Below, piece by piece: positions 1 through 8,371 of a DNA stretch of 64,000 bases. The translations under genes and the position numbers were made by a program. The notes beneath the pieces were generated by a model that saw nothing but the letters and a program-made list of their open reading frames with translations, made no database searches and was not told the origin of the DNA. Each line of letters begins with the position of its first letter. Position 1 is the stretch's first letter. Source of the stretch: CAZSLI01 sp964607705 (GTDB taxonomy: Bacteria; Actinomycetota; Coriobacteriia; Anaerosomatales; PHET01); the NCBI GenBank assembly GCA_964607705.1, contig CAZSLI010000002.1, positions 144,237-208,236 on the forward strand. The letters are read 5' to 3'.

Positions 1-1026
1 GAGGCGAGCGGCGAGCGCTTCGGCCTGCACGCGGGCCCGTACTCGCTGCCAACGGACCTCGAAAGCGCGGAGCTTCTTGCGGCCGGTACCGCCGACGATC
101 TCGCCGCCCTCGAGACTGCGGCCGGGCGGGTCTTGCTCCTGCACGCGCCGCTCACGAGCGACCAGCTGGTGCCGCGCAACTACCCGTTCTACGGCATGGA
201 CGAGCACACACGGGTCCTCGGCGAGCTGGACCGGCTGCAACCGGGGGCGATCGCCGCGCTGACGGGCGCGAATCCCGGGGCAGTCGGCGCGCTGTCGCCC
301 TTCCCCTACATCGAGGATGCCGACGTGCACATCCCTTCGGCGTTCCTGCACGAGCGCGAGGGAACGAGGCTGCTCGCGCATGTCGGGGAGCGCGTCCATG
401 TGCGGATCGACTCCGGCCGCCGGCCTTCGCGCGCGGAGCAGCTCGTCGCACGGCTCGGGGGCGGTGGCCGTCGCGCGGTGGTGTGCGCGCACGTCGACGC
501 GAGGCACGGGACGCCGGGTGCGCTCGACAACGCCGCGGGCGTCGCCTGCCTTCTCGGCGCCGCACAGGTGCTCGCTGAGGGACCGCCGGTCGACATCGCG
601 CTCGAGGTGGTGCCCTTCAACGGAGAGGACAACTTCGCAGCGTACGGCGAGATGGCGTACCTCGGCGCACAGACCGGCTCGATCAGCGACGTCGCGCTGG
701 CGATCAACATCGACGCCGCGGGCTACCGGGGCCACCCGACTGCGATCTCGTTCTATGGCGTCGGCGAGCCGCTCGAGCCGCACCTGACCGGGCTCCTCGG
801 CGAGTATCCCAACACTGAGGTGGGCCCGGCATGGCCGCAGAGCGACCACATGGTGTTCGCCATGCGGGGCGTACCGACGCTGGCCGTGACGACCGCGGCG
901 CTCATGGAGATCGCGTCCAAGTTCAACCACACCGAACGTGACGTACCGGGGCTGGTCGACGGAGGCCTGCTGGCCGAGGCGGCGAACTTCATAGCGGCGG
1001 CCATCCGCTCGGTAAGCGTGCGCTAG
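1..1026 (+). CDS. M28-family zinc aminopeptidase, 5' truncated by the window edge
   Basis: The frame is open from base 1, so the gene begins outside the window; the last 341 residues are present. The visible part has the M28 fold order: AVVCAHVDARHGTPGALDNAAG (His then Asp metal ligands, split here as AHVDARHGTPG and ALDNAAG), then PFNGEDN (catalytic Glu/ligand Glu region), INIDAAG (Asp ligand), and a late SDHMVF...FNHTERD (His ligand region). The family hydrolyses N-terminal residues of peptides with two zinc ions. No signal peptide can be judged because the start is missing. An in-frame TTG at 133 is internal to the conserved region and was not taken as a start. It ends 100 bp before the MFS gene on the same strand. 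Substrate is unknown. Confidence 0.8.
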   Translation, partial: EASGERFGLHAGPYSLPTDLESAELLAAGTADDLAALETAAGRVLLLHAPLTSDQLVPRNYPFYGMDEHTRVLGELDRLQPGAIAALTGANPGAVGALSPFPYIEDADVHIPSAFLHEREGTRLLAHVGERVHVRIDSGRRPSRAEQLVARLGGGGRRAVVCAHVDARHGTPGALDNAAGVACLLGAAQVLAEGPPVDIALEVVPFNGEDNFAAYGEMAYLGAQTGSISDVALAINIDAAGYRGHPTAISFYGVGEPLEPHLTGLLGEYPNTEVGPAWPQSDHMVFAMRGVPTLAVTTAALMEIASKFNHTERDVPGLVDGGLLAEAANFIAAAIRSVSVR

Positions 1027-1125
1027 CACGGAGTGGAGACCCCGGCGGCTGCCGCCGATTCGATGCTCCGTGGCTCAGGTATAGACTGGATTTCGACCCC
1101 TTCACGCCCTAGGAGTTGCGAAGCG

Positions 1126-2532
1126 TTGCCCGACGAGTCCGACAGCAAGGAACCACTGCCCGGCCTGCCGAACGATGCGCAGCCACCCGAGCGCACGGCG
1201 ACCCTCGAAGCAGACGTCGCCGAGCCGACCGGCGCCATCGTCCGCCGCGGCGGCACGTTCGAGTCCTTCAAGCATCGCGACTTCACGTGGTTCTGGTTCG
1301 GCTCGCTCGTCTCCAACACCGGCACGTGGATGCAGACGGCCGCTCTCGCGATCGTTGTCTACGCGCTCAGGCAGCGGGAGTTCGACCTCGGTCTCGTCAA
1401 CTTCGCCTCGGGCATCCCGATCCTGTTCCTCGCGCTTCCCGCCGGCCTGCTCGCCGATCGAGTCGACAAGCGGAAGCTCCTCATGTGGTCGCAAGGGCTT
1501 CTCGGCGTGCTGGCGGCCGCGCTGTGGGTGCTGTACCGCGCTGGTCGGCTCAATCCGGGTCATACCATCGAGGCTCTCGTCTGGATCTCGCTGATCGGCC
1601 TGCTGGGAGGGGTGCTCTCGGCGCTGACGTTCCCGGCTTGGCAGTCGTTCCTGCCGGACCTCGTCCCGCGAAACGACCTCATGAACGCCATCGCGCTGAA
1701 CTCCGCGCAGTTCCAGTCGTCGCGGCTCCTCGGCCCATTGGCGGCGAGCGGCGTCCTGCTCGTCGGTCTCACGAGCGGTGACATCTTCCTGGTCAACGCG
1801 GCCAGCTACCTGTTCGTCATCGCTTCGCTATGGGCCATCCGCCCCCACCCGCGCAGCGCCTCGTCCACCGAGCAGCGCCGACCGGCAGCGACCGAAGGCG
1901 CGTGGCGCACGCTCACCGCTGGCGTCCGCTACGCGGTGGACCACCCGGTCGTCGGCATGCTGATCCTCAGCACGGCCGTGATGACCATCGTCGGCATGCC
2001 GTACATGATGCTGCTGCCGGCCATCGCCGATAAGGCACTGCATGGGCCGAACCACGGGGAGACCTACTACGCCTGGCTGATGGCCGCGAACGGTTTCGGC
2101 GCGATCTTCGGCTCCCTCGGCGTGGCGAGCCTTCCCCCGCGCGTGAACCGCGAGCGTCTCATCCCCTTCGCCATCATCGCCATGGCGGGGCTGCTGATCG
2201 CGTTCTCGCTCTCCCGTTGGCTGTGGTTGAGCCTGATCTTGTCGGTACTTGCCGGCGCAGCGTTCCTGACCAACAACTCGCTCGCGAACACGTCGATCCA
2301 GTCGACGGTTCCGGGGCAACTTCGCGGGCGCGTCATGGCGCTCTTCGTCATGTCGTTCATGGGCATCATGCCGCTCTCCGCGGCCGCCTTCGGCGCCCTC
2401 GGCGACAGGATCGGCCCCACCGCTGCAGTGTTGGCGGGCGCCGTCGTGCTCGGCGTGTGGGGTTTCTACCTGCTGCTATCCGGCGCGCTGATGCGCGGCC
2501 GAGCCGACGGCGACAGGCGCACGGTATCCTGA
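1126..2532 (+). CDS. MFS transporter, EntS/MFS_3-like exporter
   Basis: 468 residues with about twelve hydrophobic segments. After a charged 45-residue cytosolic N-terminus comes FTWFWFGSLVSNTGTWMQ, the first helix of the MFS_3 (DUF894, enterobactin exporter) family, and the loop LPAGLLADRVDKRKLL is the family's A-like motif. It is expected to export a small molecule by proton antiport across the cytoplasmic membrane; the substrate cannot be read. The start is taken as TTG at 1126 because AGGAG lies ten bases upstream; an in-frame GTG at 1033 would add a low-complexity tail and has no good ribosome site. It is followed 30 bp later by endonuclease III, with no visible terminator between them. 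Confidence 0.85.
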   Translation: MPDESDSKEPLPGLPNDAQPPERTATLEADVAEPTGAIVRRGGTFESFKHRDFTWFWFGSLVSNTGTWMQTAALAIVVYALRQREFDLGLVNFASGIPILFLALPAGLLADRVDKRKLLMWSQGLLGVLAAALWVLYRAGRLNPGHTIEALVWISLIGLLGGVLSALTFPAWQSFLPDLVPRNDLMNAIALNSAQFQSSRLLGPLAASGVLLVGLTSGDIFLVNAASYLFVIASLWAIRPHPRSASSTEQRRPAATEGAWRTLTAGVRYAVDHPVVGMLILSTAVMTIVGMPYMMLLPAIADKALHGPNHGETYYAWLMAANGFGAIFGSLGVASLPPRVNRERLIPFAIIAMAGLLIAFSLSRWLWLSLILSVLAGAAFLTNNSLANTSIQSTVPGQLRGRVMALFVMSFMGIMPLSAAAFGALGDRIGPTAAVLAGAVVLGVWGFYLLLSGALMRGRADGDRRTVS

Positions 2533-2547
2533 TCACAGATTCGCCCT

Positions 2548-2563
2548 GCCGAGGAGCCGAGGA
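2548..2563 (+). repeat. Tandem pair of the window-wide octamer GCCGAGGA
   Basis: Two head-to-tail copies of GCCGAGGA lie directly before and touching the nth start codon; the second copy's last A is the A of the ATG and its GAGG serves as ribosome binding site. The same octamer or its complement recurs about 90 times in the window (see findings). Other examples are at 215-222 and 29044-29051. Confidence 0.8.
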
Positions 2564-3261
2564 TGCCCAAGTCGAAGATCGCCGCGCCCACCACCTGTTG
2601 CGATGAAGCCCAGAAGGCGCGCTGCGCCGAGCTGACGAAGCGACTCGAGGCCCACTATGGCGATCCGCGTCCCGCGCTGGACTACGAGAATCCGTATCAG
2701 CTGCTCATCGCGGTGATCCTGAGCGCGCAAACCACCGACGAGGGCGTGAACCGCGCGACGCCGGCCCTGTTCGCGAAATACCCGAACGCCGCCGCTCTGG
2801 CCCAGGCCGACCCGCTCGAGGTCGAGGGGATCATCAAGTCCACCGGCTTCTACCACCAGAAGACGAAGTCGATCATCGCCACCGCGCAGGCACTCGTCGC
2901 CGAGCATGACGGCGAGGTGCCCGCCGACATGGATGCACTGGTCGCACTGAGAGGCGTGGCGCGCAAGACCGCCAACATCGTCCTGGGCGCAGGCTTCGGG
3001 ATCGTCGAGGGCATCGCCGTCGACACGCACGTCGACCGCCTCGGCCATCGGCTCGGCCTGACGTCGGCGACGGATCAGAACAAGATCGAGGGCGACTTGT
3101 GCGAATGCTTCGCCCGCGAGCACTGGTACCGGGTGAACTACGACCTCATCACGCATGGGCGCGCCGTCTGCACGGCCAAGAAGCCAGCGTGCGGCATTTG
3201 CTTCCTCAACGACATCTGCCCGAGTGCGTTCCAGATCCCAGGCTGGCGCCAGGAAGCGTGA
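2563..3261 (+). CDS. nth: Endonuclease III (DNA glycosylase/AP lyase)
   Basis: 232 residues, the usual length. HhH-GPD superfamily: helix-hairpin-helix LRGVARKTANIVL carries the catalytic lysine, and VDTHVDR carries the conserved aspartate. The C-terminal [4Fe-4S] loop is complete with spacing C-x6-C-x2-C-x5-C (VCTAKKPACGICFLNDIC). It removes oxidised pyrimidines from DNA and nicks the abasic site in base-excision repair. The N-terminus has an extra CC dipeptide (TTCCDEAQ), not part of the cluster. The start ATG is preceded by GGAGCCGAGG within the tandem octamer. Ordinary codon use; identification is firm. Confidence 0.95.
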   Translation: MPKSKIAAPTTCCDEAQKARCAELTKRLEAHYGDPRPALDYENPYQLLIAVILSAQTTDEGVNRATPALFAKYPNAAALAQADPLEVEGIIKSTGFYHQKTKSIIATAQALVAEHDGEVPADMDALVALRGVARKTANIVLGAGFGIVEGIAVDTHVDRLGHRLGLTSATDQNKIEGDLCECFAREHWYRVNYDLITHGRAVCTAKKPACGICFLNDICPSAFQIPGWRQEA

Positions 3262-3288
3262 CTCCGGGCTTTGATCACCCGCGGGGCG

Positions 3289-4011
3289 CTATCCGGCGGT
3301 AACCTGGCGCGCCTCCGTGACTGCGGCATTCCCCTGCGTCGCATACGCGCCCGAGTACTGCACCAGGCCGATCCGCGAGTTCTGACCCACGGTCACGTTG
3401 CCGGCGCTCACTACGTTGGCGACGGTGTCTTCGAGGAACGCCTCGCGAGCGCGGATGCTCTCGGCGTTGAACTCCTTGCGCGTGAACATGCGGATGACCT
3501 CCGCGAACGAGTTCGGCACGCGGATGGTGACGCGCTCGGCCTCCAGATGCCCGAGGCGCGAGGTTCCGTACACCCCCATGTCGACCGAGCGGGCGTTCAC
3601 GTTCACCGCAGTGAGAGAGCCCTCGCCGTGCAAGGTCTCGCAGGTGATGTCGCCGAGGGTTTTGAGCAGGCCGCGGATGTCGATGTCGACTGCCGCGATG
3701 CCGCCCTCGACCTTGAGGTTGCCGCGAACGGCGAGACTCGTGACGCCGAGGCCGCCGCGAACGGTCGCGTCCCCGTTGACGTTGAGGTCCGAAACCTGAA
3801 CGGCGCGATTGAACGTACCCGAGCCGTTCACACCAATCGTCGCTGCCTTCACGTCGCCGTTGAAGGTGGCGGCACCGTTGATCTTGAGGGTGGTGCACAC
3901 CAAGTCGCCGGTGACGGTTCCGGCACCGTTGATGGTGACGGACCCGTAGCTTCCCTCGGCGATCGTCCCTCCGCCGTTCACGGTCACGTCGTTGCTGGGA
4001 ACCTGGGACAT
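3289..4011 (-). CDS. Bactofilin-like polymer-forming protein
   Basis: 240 residues built of short beta-rich repeats with periodic Gly/Asn and alternating V/I (VTINGAGTVTGDL, LKINGAATFNGDV, IGVNGSGTFNRAV), the right-handed beta-helix signature of bactofilins and of Bacillus YhbE-type proteins. Such proteins assemble into filaments without nucleotide. A middle stretch (FAEVIRMFTRKEFNAESIRAREAFLED) is helical and interrupts the helix, then a second small beta block follows. Start ATG has AAGGAG seven bases upstream. It is the last gene of a minus-strand run with the zinc-ribbon membrane protein 10 bp upstream, suggesting a membrane-associated scaffold, which is inference. Confidence 0.75.
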   Translation of the reverse strand: MSQVPSNDVTVNGGGTIAEGSYGSVTINGAGTVTGDLVCTTLKINGAATFNGDVKAATIGVNGSGTFNRAVQVSDLNVNGDATVRGGLGVTSLAVRGNLKVEGGIAAVDIDIRGLLKTLGDITCETLHGEGSLTAVNVNARSVDMGVYGTSRLGHLEAERVTIRVPNSFAEVIRMFTRKEFNAESIRAREAFLEDTVANVVSAGNVTVGQNSRIGLVQYSGAYATQGNAAVTEARQVTAG

Positions 4012-4021
4012 CGCCGTCTCC

Positions 4022-4546
4022 TTAAGCCAGAACGAACCGGTAGTAAAGCGCCCAGCCGAGGAGCATGATCCCGACCGGAACGCACACGAACGCCCATACG
4101 CGTTGGCGCCGCACGAAATCGCCCACGCTCACCCTATCCGATACCCTGCGCCAGGCCAGCCCGTTCGCACGCTTGGCGAAGAATGCCTGGAACCCGAAGG
4201 TCAGCACCATGATCGTGACCGCCACGGCCCCGGTGAACGGCGACCGGCTTGCCGAGGCCAGTGCGCTGTCGGCGAACAGCCAGATGGGGAGGAACAGCAC
4301 GCCGACCCACAAGCCATGGGCGGGGCCCCACACCGGGGGCAGCGCGAACGCGGCCCAGTTGAAGCGCGGCAGCACTGGAACCGGCTCGTCGCTCGCAAGC
4401 GGGACGCTGCCGGTCACGCACTCCTCGGGATGCCCTTCGGGGCACGCGCCGTCCTCGGCCCGCTCAACGATGCGGTCGCATATCACGCAGTAGCCGGCGC
4501 TCCGAAGGCGCAGCCGGGCCGCCGAGATGTCGACCGGATCAGGCAA
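4022..4546 (-). CDS. Zinc-ribbon membrane protein of unknown function
   Basis: 174 residues, not recognised. Near the N-terminus is CVICDRIVERAEDGACPEGH, a likely four-ligand zinc knuckle (C-x2-C...C...H). It is followed by a proline-rich linker and three to four hydrophobic helices (FALPPVWGPAHGLWVGVLF, AVAVTIMVLTFGFQAFFA, VWAFVCVPVGIMLLGWAL). The start codon is TTG, overlapping the end of the DUF554 gene by 8 bp, so the two are translationally coupled. The arrangement resembles zinc-ribbon DUF2628-like membrane proteins, but I cannot assign a family with confidence. Confidence 0.6.
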   Translation of the reverse strand: MPDPVDISAARLRLRSAGYCVICDRIVERAEDGACPEGHPEECVTGSVPLASDEPVPVLPRFNWAAFALPPVWGPAHGLWVGVLFLPIWLFADSALASASRSPFTGAVAVTIMVLTFGFQAFFAKRANGLAWRRVSDRVSVGDFVRRQRVWAFVCVPVGIMLLGWALYYRFVLA

Positions 4547-5297
4547 GGAGCCCTGCCGCCATCGCGACCAGGACGATGGCCGGCAGCATGTTGCCCACAG
4601 GCAAACGCTTGATGCCGAGAAGATCGATCCCGATGCACAGGATGAGCGAGCCGCCGACCGCGGTGATGGACGAGATGACGGCCGGCGTCATGAACGGCGA
4701 CACGGCATGCGCGCCGAGCGCGAGGCCGCCCTGGATGATCACGACCGGGATGACCGACAACCCCACGCCCACGCCGAGCGTGCTCGCGAGGAACAGTGCG
4801 GCAAAACCGTCGAGCAGCGACTTCACGTACAGCAGCTGGTGGTCGCCCAGCCCGTCTTGCAGCGAGCCGAGGATCGTCATGGCACCCACGCAGAACAGCA
4901 GCGAAGCGGTCACGAAACCCTCGACGAGCGTGTGGCCCTTCTCGCCCGGCTCGTCGGCGGCCTGACGTGGCGCGGTGCTCAGGAACGGCATGCGGTACGA
5001 CAGGTCCTGCAGCCACTTACCGAACCGCTCGAGCCAGTACTCGATCCGCAGTGCCTCGCCGATCAGCGAGCCGAAGATGAGCGCCCCGATGTAGACGAGC
5101 GCCGAGTAGTCGCCCATCTTGGTCGCGCCCATCTTGGCCAGGCCGGTGATAGCCATCGACGCACCGATGACGGTGGTCGACAGGCCGATCGCCGCGAACG
5201 CGATGGTTCGGAAGCGCTCGGATATGAGGCGGCCGAACGCGAGTCCGACGGCCGTCCCCACCAGGATGGTGATCACGTTCAGCAGGACGCCGCTCAT
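4539..5297 (-). CDS. DUF554 family membrane protein
   Basis: 252 residues, seven or so hydrophobic segments. The opening GVLLNVITILVGTAVGLAFG and the internal GALIFGSLIGEALRIE and GMTILGSLQDGL-like block (here GAMTILGSLQDGLGDH) are typical of DUF554 (Bacillus YdfK). Function in the family is not established; it is usually described as a possible transporter or channel. ATG is preceded by GAGGAG. It sits between an NYN-domain RNase 16 bp upstream and the zinc-ribbon protein it overlaps downstream, forming one minus-strand operon. Confidence 0.8.
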   Translation of the reverse strand: MSGVLLNVITILVGTAVGLAFGRLISERFRTIAFAAIGLSTTVIGASMAITGLAKMGATKMGDYSALVYIGALIFGSLIGEALRIEYWLERFGKWLQDLSYRMPFLSTAPRQAADEPGEKGHTLVEGFVTASLLFCVGAMTILGSLQDGLGDHQLLYVKSLLDGFAALFLASTLGVGVGLSVIPVVIIQGGLALGAHAVSPFMTPAVISSITAVGGSLILCIGIDLLGIKRLPVGNMLPAIVLVAMAAGLLA

Positions 5298-5313
5298 CGT
5301 GCGGTCTCCTCAT

Positions 5314-5793
5314 TCAGTCCTCTTCGAGCCAAAGACCCTTCAACTCCTCGGTTATCTCGCTCGCTTTGTCAGGAAGGCCCTCGTCACGCCGGATGCCGCC
5401 CGTCCCCTTGCGCCTCGCGCCCCTGCCCGCCGACTCGAACGCCGAGGAAGCCGGCAGATAGACGCAGCGACGGGCCACGTCCTGGCTGATCCGCGCCGAC
5501 ATGCGCCTGTCGTCGCTGATGACCGTCACCTCGCCGCGAGCGGCGCCGCAGCGTCGCACGATCTCGGTGTCGGCATCGGTGGCATACACCACGCGCACCC
5601 CCGCCTGTGTCTCGACGCTCGTGCCCAACTGGCCCCGGGCATCGAAGACCACGACCACGTCGCCCGTACCGAACATCTGCTTCGAACGCGCAGCGAGGCG
5701 GCGCACGAGCGCATCGCGCTGAGCCTCTTTCGCAAGGTCGCGGGTGGCGGGGTCGTTCATCGTCACGTTGTATCCGTCGACGAGGAACAGCAT
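5314..5793 (-). CDS. NYN (PIN-like) domain RNase, YacP/Rae1-like
   Basis: 159 residues. The start LFLVDGYNVT with later VVVVFDARG, YATDADTEIV and VISDDRRM gives the four acidic positions of the NYN/PIN nuclease fold seen in Bacillus YacP (Rae1), a ribosome-associated mRNA endonuclease. The start was placed at the ATG directly before LFLVDGYN since the 68 residues that could be added upstream have no family resemblance and overlap the divergent TetR gene. First gene of the run toward bactofilin. The biochemical role is inferred from family membership only. Confidence 0.75.
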   Translation of the reverse strand: MLFLVDGYNVTMNDPATRDLAKEAQRDALVRRLAARSKQMFGTGDVVVVFDARGQLGTSVETQAGVRVVYATDADTEIVRRCGAARGEVTVISDDRRMSARISQDVARRCVYLPASSAFESAGRGARRKGTGGIRRDEGLPDKASEITEELKGLWLEED

Positions 5794-5899
5794 CTGACCA
5801 TCGTACCTGAAGCGGCCCGAACGGCGGCCGGGACAGTGCTCCTTGGCGGGCGGAATGGGAAGAAATGGTACGAGATGCAACACGAGAGAAACGCAGGTC

Positions 5900-6547
5900 A
5901 TGATGCACAGGACCGAACTCACGAAGCGACGGCTGTACGACGCCACGATCGAGCTTGTCGGCTCACGGGGGATCGACGAGACCTCGGTCGACGACATCGT
6001 CGAGCTTGCGGGCGTGGCGAAGGCGACCGTCTACTACCACTTCACCGGCAAGGCCGAGCTCGTTGACGCGGTGCTCACGAACCGGTCCGAGCAGCTCATC
6101 GGCGAGTTCGAGCAGGTGGCCGCCGAATATGCCGAGGATCCGTCCCGTGCGATAGACGAACTCGTCCGGGTGCAGTTCGAGTACCTCAACCGTGAGCCGC
6201 GCTTCTCGAAGGTGCTCACGACTGAGTTGTGGAGAACCGACCGCCCGTGGCATTCGACCCTCATTCGCACCCGAAAGCGGCTCACCGACACGATATGCCG
6301 CGTCCTCAAGCAGGGCGTCACGACGGGTGTCTTCCGCGACGACATCGATCCGGATTTCGGCGGCTACGCGCTGTTCGGACTCGTCTCGTACACGGCGATG
6401 GACCGCATGCTCCACGACCCCGACCACCCCGCCGAGGAGATGCTGCGGCAGCTCTTGCGGCTGGTTCACACGTCGATCGAAGCCCACTGCCGACGTGGCC
6501 CAGCGGAGGGTGGAGGCGCATCAACGCCAGCGGTAGATACTGCGTAG
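5900..6547 (+). CDS. TetR-family transcriptional regulator
   Basis: 215 residues. N-terminal HTH (residues about 10-55) with the family pattern TKRRLYDATIELV, SVDDIVELAGVAKATVYYHF, then an all-helical ligand domain with no recognisable ligand type. Two adjacent ATGs at 5900 and 5903 follow GCAGG; 5900 was chosen. It is divergent from the NYN RNase gene (107 bp apart) and 24 bp upstream of the sugar dehydrogenase gene on the same strand, so it may control itself, the dehydrogenase or the divergent operon. Confidence 0.85.
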   Translation: MMHRTELTKRRLYDATIELVGSRGIDETSVDDIVELAGVAKATVYYHFTGKAELVDAVLTNRSEQLIGEFEQVAAEYAEDPSRAIDELVRVQFEYLNREPRFSKVLTTELWRTDRPWHSTLIRTRKRLTDTICRVLKQGVTTGVFRDDIDPDFGGYALFGLVSYTAMDRMLHDPDHPAEEMLRQLLRLVHTSIEAHCRRGPAEGGGASTPAVDTA

Positions 6548-6571
6548 CTGCTCGATGACAGTGAGGAAGCG

Positions 6572-7810
6572 ATGAGGACCGCGAGGGGCCGCCGAGAAAC
6601 CGCCCGGCACACCGTAGTGCTCGTGCTGGCGTGCGCGGCACTGCTCTCTGGCGCCGGATGCACGGGAGGTCAGACCGGCGGCGGGCCGCGGTCCACGGGA
6701 TCCGGCGTGACCCCCAGCGCCTCGATCGAGCCCACGAGCACACCTTCGACCACGACGCCCGAGGCCACCGGCACGGTGGCCCTCAGCGCCCTGAAGATCA
6801 AACTCGAGCCGGTCGTCACCGGCCTCAGCAAGCCGCTCTACGTCACCGGCGCCGCCGACGGCTCTCGGCGACTGTTCGTGGTCGAGCAGACCGGGCGCAT
6901 CAGGGTCGTCCGCGACGGCACAGTCTCCTCGGGTGCCTTTCTCGACGTCAGCAAACTCATCTCGACGGGCGGCGAGCGGGGGCTGCTGGGCCTGGCGTTC
7001 GCGCAGGATTACGAGTCGTCCGGCCGCTTCTACGTGAACTACACCGACGTCAACGGCGACACCAACATCATGCGCCACACCGCCGAGAACCCCGAGAGCG
7101 ACACGCCGCGGCTCGGAAGGCCGCAGCGCGTGCTCAAGGTCAAGCAACCCTACGCGAACCACAACGGTGGCTGTCTCCAGTGGGCTCCCGACGGCCGGCT
7201 GTGGGTCGGCATGGGCGACGGCGGCAGCGCGGGCGATCCGGGCAACCGGGCGCAGGACCCCAAGGAGCTTCTCGGCAAGATGCTCTCGCTGGACGTGTCG
7301 GGCAAGGCGGTGCCCAAGCCGCGCATCGAGTGCCTCGGGCTGCGCAACCCATGGCGGTTCAGCTTCGACCCCGAGACCGACGACCTGTGGATCGCCGACG
7401 TGGGACAGAGCGCGTGGGAGGAAGTCGATGTCGTCCCGTTCGCGAGCGCGCGAGGACGCAACTTCGGCTGGCACTACTGGGAGGGAACTCACCGGTTCGT
7501 GCCAGGCGGCAAGCGCGATGGCATGACCTTCCCGGTGATCGAGTACGACCACCGGACCGGTGAGTCCATCACCGGCGGCTACGTCTACCGCGGTTCGAAA
7601 TACCCCGCCATGTCCGGCACCTACTTCTATGCCGACTATCCGGCCGGCTGGGTCGCCGGCGCTCGCAAGGTGGGCGACAAGGTCGAGACACGAACGCTCG
7701 TCGAGGAGACCGGGGGCAATCCGTCATCATTCGGGCTCGATGACGAAGGCGAGCTCTACCTATGCGACCTCGGCGGGACCGTCTACCTGGTCACAGGCGG
7801 GGCGGAGTAG
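6572..7810 (+). CDS. PQQ-type sugar dehydrogenase-like lipoprotein (GSDH/HHIP family)
   Basis: 412 residues. Signal sequence with lipobox LSGAGC (Cys at about 29) followed by a 40-residue Thr/Pro/Ser linker, so a membrane-tethered outer-face protein. The rest is a six-bladed propeller of the soluble glucose/aldose dehydrogenase family: FVVEQTGRIRV, ERGLLGLAFAQDY, HNGGCLQWAPDGRLWVGMGDGG, LGLRNPWRFSFD, ADVGQSAWEEVD, GGYVYRG, YFYADYPAG. The His in ANHNGG matches the catalytic histidine region. Whether it binds PQQ or is a non-catalytic propeller cannot be told. Start has GTGAGGAAGCG upstream. Lies 24 bp after the TetR gene. Confidence 0.8.
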   Translation: MRTARGRRETARHTVVLVLACAALLSGAGCTGGQTGGGPRSTGSGVTPSASIEPTSTPSTTTPEATGTVALSALKIKLEPVVTGLSKPLYVTGAADGSRRLFVVEQTGRIRVVRDGTVSSGAFLDVSKLISTGGERGLLGLAFAQDYESSGRFYVNYTDVNGDTNIMRHTAENPESDTPRLGRPQRVLKVKQPYANHNGGCLQWAPDGRLWVGMGDGGSAGDPGNRAQDPKELLGKMLSLDVSGKAVPKPRIECLGLRNPWRFSFDPETDDLWIADVGQSAWEEVDVVPFASARGRNFGWHYWEGTHRFVPGGKRDGMTFPVIEYDHRTGESITGGYVYRGSKYPAMSGTYFYADYPAGWVAGARKVGDKVETRTLVEETGGNPSSFGLDDEGELYLCDLGGTVYLVTGGAE

Positions 7811-7863
7811 GAACGAACACGCCGCGTACGACTGCGGACGATGATCGAGTGGAGGGAGCACGC

Positions 7864-8346
7864 ATGGCCGAGGAACAGAGCGCGCTCAGCATGCCGGAAG
7901 TGGGCCGGCCGGCACCGCCGATAGTGGCGGAGACGAGCGGCGGCAGCGAGTTCGATCTCGCGGCGCAGAAGGGCAAGTGGGTGGTCGTCTACTTCTTCCC
8001 GCGTGCGAACACGCCTGGTTGAACCCACGAAGCGAAGGACTTCCAGGCACACAAGACCGCGCTGGAATCCTTGAACGCCCTCGTGGTGGGCGTAAGCGCC
8101 GACAAGGCGGCGACGCAGAAGAAGTTCATCGAGAAGTTCGAGCTGACCTTCCCGCTCATCTCGGACACTTCCAAGTCGATCATCGACGCCTATGGCGCGC
8201 GCGAGGTCCTCGGCGTGACGGCGAAGCGAAAGACCTTCCTCGTCGATCCCGAGGGGCACATCGCGCACATCTGGCCGGCCGTGAAGGTCGAGGGCCATGC
8301 CGAGGACGTGCTCGGCAAGATTCGCGAGCTCGCGGCGGCACGATAG
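7864..8346 (+). CDS. Selenocysteine peroxiredoxin (BCP/AhpC-TSA type), in-frame UGA
   Basis: 160 residues if the UGA at 8020-8022 is read as Sec (residue 53). Upstream of it the frame encodes VVVYFFPRANTPG and downstream THEAKDFQAHK, so UGA falls exactly at the peroxidatic cysteine of the TPGC-T motif. The remainder (VVGVSADKAATQKKF, FPLISDTSKSIIDAYG, KTFLVDPEGHIAHIW) is ordinary BCP-type thioredoxin-fold peroxiredoxin, running to a normal stop. There is no cysteine anywhere in the protein, so no resolving Cys: a 1-Sec enzyme that must be reduced by an external thiol or thioredoxin. Start ATG follows GGAGGGAGC. Bacterial SECIS downstream of the UGA is not obvious. Located between the sugar dehydrogenase and convergent threonine aldolase. 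Confidence 0.9.
8020..8022 (+). other. UGA codon read as selenocysteine in the peroxiredoxin
   Basis: The TGA interrupts an otherwise intact peroxiredoxin frame at its active-site position (NTPG-U-THEA). Conservation continues in the same frame on both sides, which rules out a frameshift. Confidence 0.88.
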
Positions 8347-8371
8347 CCGGGGGCCTCGGCCGGGGGGCAGG

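Noticed and set aside
7864..8022. Peroxiredoxin read as a truncated pseudogene
   Set aside because: The single in-frame TGA is exactly at the catalytic residue and the downstream frame is intact with normal codon use, so Sec is far likelier than decay.
8013..8048. GCCTGG/CCAGGC hairpin enclosing the peroxiredoxin UGA as its SECIS
   Set aside because: A perfect 6-bp repeat, but the UGA would lie inside a 24-base loop rather than upstream of the stem, unlike known bacterial SECIS elements.
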